Source: Nymphaea colorata (lineage: Eukaryota; Streptophyta; Magnoliopsida; Nymphaeales; Nymphaeaceae). Taken from it: a DNA stretch of 64,000 bases. Shown here in pieces: positions 56,379 through 64,000 of the stretch. Location: positions 622,001-686,000 of the forward strand of contig NC_045141.1 of NCBI RefSeq assembly GCF_008831285.2, written 5' to 3'. The stretch's first letter is position 1. Each line of letters begins with the position of its first letter. The notes beneath the pieces are model-generated. The model was not told the DNA's origin. It did not search any database and was given only the letters and a program-made list of their open reading frames with translations. A program made the translations under genes and the position numbers.

Positions 56379-57165
56379 TTTCACATATTTATACTCTTTT
56401 TTGTACAAAATCAAATACAGGCATGAAAGAATATTTTCTATTACAACAGAATCATGCCTTCAACCATCTAGAGAATTCCACATGTGTGACAAAGAACACC
56501 ACGATTCAATTTTACACCTTTACAATAGGTGTAAAGAAAACAAAGTTAATAACACAGCTTTAAGAATTAGTTTTCATTTTTGTAACAGATCCCAAGAGGC
56601 AGACGGCCCTAACATTCTTCCGTTTGAGCTTCATAGCCTCTTGAAAGTTGGAAATTGCTAAATCATACTTTCTCTAGTAAATCTTTTTAGAAGAGGACAA
56701 CAACATTGATGATGGTGGAGTTGGCAACAACAAGCTCATGAGGTGGCCTGCAACACACTTTACACTTATGAGAGGAAATAAACCCTCTACCCCTTCTTCA
56801 TGTGCTCCCCATCCCTGTTTCCATCACTGAGAAGCTCTCTATCTCTCTCTCTCTCAAGAGTTTAGTCTAGTGTCGATGACATGGGTGGATGTTCAAAGCT
56901 GGTTATATGCCCAGGCTTGTGCACAGGCTCCCATGGATGCCAAGTACCCAAAAAGTGGGCTAAGGAGCTAGTACAAGTGGGCAGGAGGCACTTGTCATTT
57001 TCTTAAAGGCTATGCACCATACATGTAACCAGATGTCGTGGGTCTTGATGAAAAAATGCAGCTATAAAATTAAGAAGGCTTATGAACAAAATGTCACTTG
57101 CAGTGTATCTGGAGGTGGCCTTAACCTTGTCAAGTGCTCGACCAAGTTTGCATTGGTTTTAGATT
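56364..57165. repeat. Segmental duplication 2, copy 1
   Basis: Parallel to 61700-62540 in the same orientation. It includes the LTR U3 fragment and about 580 bp of unrecognised DNA with shared landmarks (AGTTGGCAACAACAAGCTCA, GACATGGGTGGATGTTCAAA, GCTCGACCAAGTTTG). Neither copy has coding capacity. Confidence 0.85.
56379..56586 (-). repeat. Copia LTR U3 fragment
   Basis: On the minus strand it starts TGTTACAAAAATG and contains a TATAAATA box (about 56382-56389). It matches the 3' LTR of element A (48143-48291) and the copy at 61690-61934. No PPT lies upstream, so it is an LTR remnant. Confidence 0.7.
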
Positions 57166-57485
57166 CAGATGATTTTAATTAAAATTGGGGATTAAAATTT
57201 GGGTTCAGATTTATAAATTTATAATAATGTAGAATAAAATATATTATTTAGATCCGGATCTATAAATTTGGGTTTAGATATCCATTATCTTTTTTTTACT
57301 GGTATCTGATTGGGTATCTATATGATGCTGAGTCTGAATCTGAATTTAATCGGATGCCAATTTTTAATACCGAATCTGATCTGATTTTTTATTTGGATAT
57401 GACATTTCTCTTTTTTTTTGTATCTGATTTATTTAGAAAAACTTGATCTGGTATTTGATCTGAATCTGATTCATTGACATCCATA
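57166..57485. mobile_element. Partial hAT-like MITE related to the one at 50400-50829
   Basis: Rich in GATCCGGAT/ATCTGAATCTGA motifs and ending CATTGACATCCATA, whose reverse complement TATGGATGTCAATG is the family terminus. The left terminus is eroded. The paralogous position near 62540 lacks this sequence and continues directly to AATAACC, so it inserted after the duplication. Confidence 0.65.
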
Positions 57486-60400
57486 ATAACCTCCTGACCA
57501 AAGACTAATAGAACGATGAACTCCATGGGTCTCCGGAAGCTTGGGTAATTAAATGCCAACAGGGAAATAGAAAATGGCAAGGAGAGATATGGAAGATGAA
57601 GATCTCAGATGAAGTTACACAGCCATTTGTGACACATTATTTCCACCATCAAATGGCAGCATACATCATCACATAAGATTCTACATCTACAGCTCCAAAG
57701 GACCCTTACAGAACAGTCTTGTGGAATAAATATCATGATTACTACAGGACAATGTTAAATCAACTTGAAGATAATGGAAGGTATAAGAATATGTTGGTTT
57801 CTTATGTCTACATGATTAAATCAATTATCAAATAGATAAATTGTTTTTAATTGAATGAATCATTTTAAGTAAAAGCGGAGTTTGAATCTATTGGGGATAT
57901 GAATTCCTGAACATGGTTTGTATTACTAATAACAGGAATCTTTGGTTCTTAATATGATATTTGAAGAGTTATCACCGACTCCCTTGAAAGAGTTGAGAAT
58001 ATTCAAGAGGCATTGACCCTAGCAACACTAATTTCTTTTGAATATTTTATTGCAATACAATATAGAGTCGATAAATATAAAAGAAAAATTAAAAATGGAA
58101 TTAAAATTACATGTGACTTTCAAGTTTCTCTCTTTTTCATGAATTACATGACTGTTGAGAACCAATTTTTTGCTATTTGTATGTGGATTCTTTTTCAATA
58201 CATGATAAAGTAGGTAATCTAGTTATGGTCCTTTCTCTTGTGAGCTTTCTAGTTCCATTGATGTACATGCCTCGCATGCAACTCGCTGTTGATTGTGAAA
58301 CATGAACTTGTAGTGGTTCATCTCTGTCAACCTATTGCAAGGTTTTAATATCAAGCTACTGATATTGTTTCCAGGAAACAAATTAAAAATGTGAAGGATG
58401 AATTGGTAAGAAAACTGACTTCTTTATTTGATAATGGACATATAATAGTTCAAGATGTATAAAACCCTTTTGTCATGTTAGTTTTCCCTTTCTTTTGTTC
58501 AGTCTTAGTTATGTATTATATAGTAGTGCAGAACCACTTTTTTATATCTCTCCTCTTCTATCTAATTTTTGAATCCTTATAGTGGATTTCTTTTGGGTAC
58601 TTGATCTATTTTCACTAAGTGGTGGAAAATTTTATAACTATTGAGTGAAAACTCTAAAAAATTAACTACTTTTGCGGTCAAAGGTTCAACTTTTATATAG
58701 GAGACTGTAGAAATACTTACCAAAAACCTTGCACTTTTGTTGCAAGGTCACTCTTTATGCAAGACATATAGGTAATCTGGAGAGAATATTGAGGAGGATA
58801 TAAGGCACTCAAAGTATTTCAGCCCAAGCGAGCTAGTTGAATATGGAATCATAGGCATGGCGTGAGATGATGACTTTATTTCTTGTATAGAAGCACCACC
58901 TGAAAGGAAAACTCTAATTCAATTTTCTATGGGTACTTTGCAATTAAAGAGGGAGAGAGGATCGCAGTGTTGTTGCTAACCTAAGAAAACCCAGCTTATA
59001 TGAAGAAGTTGAATTTTCTTAATTAACTGTAATCACTTTAACTAATAAATGGATGGCATGTGATGATAGATATCTTTCCATTCTTGTTAAGAAATGTCAA
59101 AGTTGACTTATTTTTTTTTAATTGTAATCACTTTGACTTTGTAGTTTCTAACACGAGGTAAGCTAGTTATAGTTTTTGTTTGTGAAATAACATGTATGAT
59201 CTCAGTTGAAAATTAGTCATATACCATTATACAATATCAATTACTCATTGTTATTTAGTACAATAATATCTAACGGTATTAATTTGTACATGCTGCCATG
59301 TTCTGTAGTTGATAGCATGATGGCCTAATTTGAGTGTTATTACTTATTGATACAGCAATTAAAGAAATTATGTTTTTGAAAGTATAAATATTTATCTGTT
59401 CCCGGTGATGGAAAATACACAGCAGAATGCATGCATCATTTGACGCCACATGGTGAACAATGATTGGAAAATGCACAACTCGAATTTGTTGTTTATGATG
59501 CCCATACATTCTTCAGCTGAGCTTTCTTCCATTTCACTGTCCATGAAAAGAAATATATTATGGATGTACTCATATTCCCAATCTTAGCCTTTCCACATTT
59601 TTTACAGTTACCGCTTTGTTAGTCTTGTAAATTGTATTCGATGTTTTTTAAATCTGATGATTTAGGGAAACCTCTACCAAGTTGCATCACATACACTAGT
59701 ATTGAACTCTTTACCTTCATCATGATCTTTAATGTGTTTATTTATTCCAAGTTAATGATTAATTAGTGCTGGTCTCCAATTTGGATCTGCTATATCTACA
59801 GTTGCATTCTGTGTAAAACAGCACTATTTTTTTTATGTCTTTTACATTTTTCAATATGTAACATGCATGTGCTTCAGATTCTGAGTGGCCTTTCATCTTT
59901 GATCCACAAAACGTTCATGTGAAGGGGGGAGTTTCTAGTGTGTCTGTTTTTCTTTGTGGCTTTTGTAGCTTTTATATGTTGTATCCAGAAATGGCTAAAG
60001 CATTGCTTCATTTTCACTTATTCATTAATTTTTCATTTTATATGTGAGATGCTGTAGGTCAGAGGATCATGTCACGGCCAGCAAAGTTTCCTAAAAAAGA
60101 GAGGGATGTTCTGATCACACTCTATCCAAATTGCATTACAGGGGGAATAAAAGAAACAGAACATATTGAGAAAATTAAGATGAATGGTGTACAAAGCTAA
60201 ATGAATCTTCTTTCTAGGAACGCATACTTTATTGAGCTGAGTTGTGATGACAATGGGCCAATGGCATCAATTAACAAACAAACGATTGTCAAAGGGATCA
60301 GCAACTTTACGAAGGACTCACAGGTGCCATTTTCTTAGAGGTGACGATTTATAACTTGATGGTGGATGTTTTTGAGATGTTTCAATCTTCACAGCTGCAT

Positions 60401-61689
60401 TTGTAAGTTGTACATAATTTTCTGATGACATTTTAAGACAACCCTCACAAGAAATGACATGTAATTTAACTCGCATATAGCCTAAAAGTCTGACTTGTTT
60501 TTTTGTTCGTTTTTCCTTCTGTATTTTTGTTAATCCAAAATCTGATGCATAAAGTGTTCATCTCGTTTGTTTCAGTAGTCTATGTTTTTGTTTGTTGGTA
60601 TCGATCTAGATTATCTGTTTGAAACCATCCCACTTTCAAATTAGAAAAAACTGGCTTACCTGCTATAAAAGGGGCATTTTGTTTTGTTTTCAAAAGAAAA
60701 AGGAGACCTATAGCAGTGAAGAAATCACTACCGCAGGAACTTCCAGCAACGACTTCTACCATTGTCAATAACTCAACGAGTTGTTACCAATGATATTATT
60801 AGCAATGACCCTTGGCCTAACAAAAGACTTTTCCCCATGCTGTAAAGGGCAAGGGCAACCTTATCTATTCTCTAGGGCAAGAGTATTTCCAAATAAGTTT
60901 ATTATTGGCAACTGCATTATGACTATTGGATATGGTAAAAGCCGTTGCCAATAGCATATATTATAGTTGTGGTTATACACAAGTGGGCTAGATACCAACT
61001 CTGCTCATGTTTTGTCATGCTCGAGCCATTGTGCTTTAAAGGGTCAGTTCAAACTCCACTCAACAAACCAAGACCTAGCTTGTGCTCGACACTGAACCTT
61101 GAGCAAAGTATCCTGTGACAGGTATTGAATGGGCAGACTCAAGGCTCGTTTAAGCAAGAACAATATTTTTATAGCTAACTACATCATTTTGGGAGGCGTC
61201 GCAAGGTTAATCTAATGATCAACCTTCAGATGAACATAAGCTGAAAATTTATAGTCTGCCGCCCAGGATTTCCTGAATCCCAGCTGTGGTTATTGCCAGA
61301 GAATATTTTTGCAGGTTCATAAATGGTAACAAAATAAACTTTGAATTTCAATCTGGCTTGCAGTTACGAGATGAAGGATAGGGCTCAGGGCCACTGTCCA
61401 ACAGAATTAACAACCAAATTGAAGCGCGCAATTTGACATTTTTTTGGAACAATTTGTACCGATGCAAAATAAATCTAGCCATATAAAGAACTTTTGGGAA
61501 AAAAGGAGGCAGGGATATAGAAAAATACATCAATGTCTTTTTTGGCCCCTCATCACAAGCCCAACACTCCTCATCCGCCAGCACTCCTTTCCTCCCCTTG
61601 CAATATCTTTCGAGTTTCAGATGACGCACAGGAGAAAATCAGGGCTGCCACGGAATCAACAGGGCATAACCAAGGAGGCTGGGAGTGGA
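57486..61689. other. AT-rich intergenic DNA
   Basis: No gene is supported. A short exon-like patch at 59880-60330 (WPFIFDPQNVHVKGG, then ISNFTKDSQ before a GTGCCA donor-like site) is not recognised. The stretch 60700-60960 has repeated GTTGCCAATA-type phrases and a CACTACCGC start reminiscent of CACTA-element ends, but no matching partner end. Confidence 0.45.
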
Positions 61690-62540
61690 TGGAACATAGC
61701 ATCATGCGCTTCTTCCTCTCACATATTTATACTCTTTCTGTACATAATCAATTTTTTTACAGGCATCAAAGAATATTTTCTTTTACAACCAAATCATGCC
61801 TTCAACCTTCTATAGAATTTCACATGCGTGGCAAGGAATACCACAATTCAATTTTACGGCTTTACAATAGGTGTAAAAAAACAAAGTTAATATCACATAG
61901 CTTTAAGAATTCATTTTCATTTTCCATAACAGATTAGCTTTAAGAATTCATTTTCATTTTCCATAACAGATTCCAAGAGGCAGAATGCCCTAACGCTCTT
62001 TCATTTGAGCTTCATAGCCTCCTGAAGGTTGGAAATTGCTAAGTCATACTTTCTCCACTAAATCTCTTGAGAAGACAATGATGATGTCGATGATGGTGGA
62101 GTTGGCAACAACAAGCTCATGAGGAGGCCTACGACACACTTTACACTTAAGAGAGGAAATAAACTCTCAACCCCTTCTTCATGTGCTCCCTATCCCTGTT
62201 TCCCTCACTGACAAGTTCTATCTCTCTCATGTGTTTATTCTAGTATCGATGACATGGGTGGATGTTCAAAGCTGGTTATATGCCTAGGCTTGTGCCAAGA
62301 TCCTATGGACGCCAAGTACCCCTCAAAGTGGGAAAGGGAGCCAATGGGCAGGGGGCAGGGGGGGCACTTGTCATTTTCTTAAAGGCTATGGACCATGCAT
62401 GTAACCTCATCTCGTGGGTATTGATTAAAAAATGCAGCTATAAAAGCAAGAAGGCTTATGAACAAAATATCACTTGGAGGATATGCTAGAGGTGGCCTAA
62501 ACCTCGTCATGTGCTCGACCAAGTTTGTCTTGGTTTCAGA
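61690..62540. repeat. Segmental duplication 2, copy 2 (with copia LTR fragment)
   Basis: Counterpart of 56364-57165. The LTR part (61690-61934) has the TATAAATA box on the minus strand. This copy carries a local 37-bp tandem duplication at the LTR edge and lacks the MITE that follows copy 1. Confidence 0.85.
61898..61971. repeat. 37-bp perfect tandem duplication spanning the LTR edge
   Basis: Units 61898-61934 and 61935-61971, starting TAGCTTTAAGAATTCATT and ending ACAGAT, are identical and duplicate the first bases of the minus-strand LTR. The other duplication copy has one unit only. Confidence 0.95.
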
Positions 62541-63433
62541 ATAACCGTTCATGCATAGTTCATGGGTTCAAAGAAAATAACAAGGACCCTCTTCTTAACA
62601 GTCAAAGCAGATAAATGCTTTTCATAACAAAAATGGATCCATCTATTCCATGTCTCTATCAGAAAGTGCAGTTAGCTTCCAAGTTATTAAATTTAAATTA
62701 CAACCATCCAACTATTACAGTAGGTGGCAGGTTGCTGGTTCAAGTTGCAAGTTTCTTTGCACATGAAGTTTGTTTTAAAGAAGACTTTTAAAGGGCAAAA
62801 AAGGAATTATAAAAATATTAAAAGATTAAAATGTACAGACCATTATAAAAAAATCTAAAATATTAAAAGACTAATTTTAGTTGTTTGCACAAACGTGTGC
62901 ACGCAGTTGAATCTCCCTCATGTTGAGACATGCTTAACGTTCAGATTTTCAGAAATGGAAGGAGTATCTAATCCAGCACTGGATGAGATGATCGGACGAA
63001 ATAAAGGGAAAAAGAAAAGAGAGAGAGAGAGAAGAGGCAAGTGGGCATGAATCCAACATTCATGAAAAATCAGAATTGAATGAAAATACACTGTTGAAAA
63101 TTTTTTCTTAAGAAAAATAAGTGTCACGTTGTGAACTGTAAACATATAAAAGAAAATGGAACCTCATACCAAAATACATGAAAAATTGGTATGAGAGAGA
63201 GGATGTAGGTCAAATGACCGAACCTCTATAATTTGTATCGCCTACCTATCTTTCCTTTTCTCTCTTTCTCTATTATGGTGTCAGAGCTTATTTTTAAAAG
63301 GACAAAGCTCATCCTGGTAGTTTTTGGTAATTTGATAAGATGTTGAAACCTCACACCCTTTCCCTCGGTGCATCACAAAAGACTGGATCAATAAGTAGAT
63401 TAATATTATATGTCTAAAAGAGAGGTCCACTTA
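62541..63433. other. AT-rich intergenic DNA
   Basis: No gene supported. A GA run lies at about 63015-63035. Confidence 0.5.
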
Positions 63434-63600
63434 GGGCTGTACAACAAGTTGAGCCAGCTCGAACTCGATTTGATCAAACTCACTCGTTGAAGCTCAACTC
63501 GAACTCGACTTGTTTATAAATGAGTTGAGCTCAAGTTCAAATGTATACTTGAAATGTTAAACGAATCAAGTTTGAGCTGTAAATGAAAAAAAAAGATAAA
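63434..63600. mobile_element. Partial TCGAG-rich hAT-like element
   Basis: Begins TAGGGCTGTACAACAAG, like the terminus of the element at 7814-8393, and continues with GCTCGAACTCGA motifs. A matching second end and TSD were not found, so it is truncated. Confidence 0.55.
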
Positions 63601-64000
63601 CAAGAGAGGGAGAAAGTGACAACTCAAGAGGCTTATAAAATTGGATACACAGGTAACCAGTTTCGCATGAATGTTAGTATGCATGCATGCAATAGTTATC
63701 ATCTATATGAAATTATTGCAATTATATTTTAGTTTCACTTATTAATTAATTGTGGTTATTATGTATGCTGCTATTATGTTTGTCCAAATTTAGTTGATCC
63801 TTTAGAAAATCTAGTAGGGTCTTAGGAGGGAGAAGCTCTTCTAGGGTTTTTTTAGGGCTCCTTTCATAGGATCTTTCATTTCTCTCTTTCCCCTGGCTAT
63901 GCTTCTAGGAGACGATGCAGCAACTGTGAGGAAGCAAGGCCCCCACCCCGGATGATGATCCTAGAGATGCCAGGGGAGACCATGAGGTGGTCCTCGATCC
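63601..64000. other. Window end, no gene recognised
   Basis: AT-rich to 63800, then more GC-rich DNA to the end. No open frame with recognisable motifs; a feature may continue outside the window. Confidence 0.4.

Noticed and set aside
59880-60330. Gene with exons around WPFIFDPQNVHVKGG
   Set aside because: Only short open patches, no recognisable family and no consistent splice chain, so it is kept as spacer.
60700-60970. CACTA transposon end
   Set aside because: A CACTACCGC start and GTTGCCAATA phrases are suggestive, but no inverted partner end or 3-bp TSD was found.

Overview
This window is nuclear DNA of a flowering plant. It is AT-rich, its gene remnants carry plant-type introns, and it is dominated by plant LTR retrotransposons (Ty3/gypsy and Ty1/copia), hAT-like and Harbinger-like MITEs, and remnants of two plant gene families: LRR-XII receptor-like kinases and a KDM5-type JmjC histone demethylase. 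The species cannot be fixed from the sequence. I found no intact, clearly functional protein-coding gene. Every recognisable coding unit has in-frame stops, frameshifts or deletions.

Layout. 1-1.3 kb: AT-rich intergenic DNA. 1.3-6.45 kb: first copy of a direct segmental duplication carrying a minus-strand LRR receptor kinase pseudogene. 6.5-9.9 kb: diverged repeats, a hAT-like element (7814-8393) and a 53-bp tandem duplication. 9868-13919: a candidate 4-kb solo LTR. 15000-15256: a hAT MITE, followed by a Ty1/copia RNase H relic. 15.8-23.9 kb: second copy of the LRR-kinase segment, interrupted by a hAT MITE (17725-18012) and by a complete but non-autonomous chromovirus-derived retrotransposon (18812-21652, exact 5-bp TSD) that keeps gag, protease and chromodomain but lacks RT, RNase H and integrase. 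24-27.8 kb: CT-rich DNA, a possible organelle-derived insert and AT-rich spacer. 27789-30869: minus-strand 3' half of a JmjC/C5HC2/FYRN/FYRC demethylase gene with stops and a frameshift. 31.9-32.5 kb: copia relic. 35.77-40.53 kb: decayed Ty3/gypsy polyprotein, followed by its probable 3' LTR. 43944-44316: Harbinger-like MITE. 44.8-45.65 kb: an exon-like, unrecognised gene start with a 76-bp tandem duplication. 48.1-55.7 kb: two head-to-tail, minus-strand copia elements sharing one LTR, one of them split by a hAT MITE. 56.3-57.5 and 61.7-62.5 kb: a second, smaller segmental duplication that includes a copia LTR fragment. The rest is AT-rich spacer.

How the parts relate. The window records layered events: duplication of an LRR-kinase segment, separate kinase-domain deletions in each copy, then recent transposon insertions. 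Paralogous copies supply the empty sites that date several insertions relative to one another. The most unusual items are the gag-PR-chromodomain mini-element, the LTR shared by two tandem copia elements, and a 28-bp, four-copy minisatellite carried inside copia LTR sequence. I did not find convincing evidence of a wholly new biological system.
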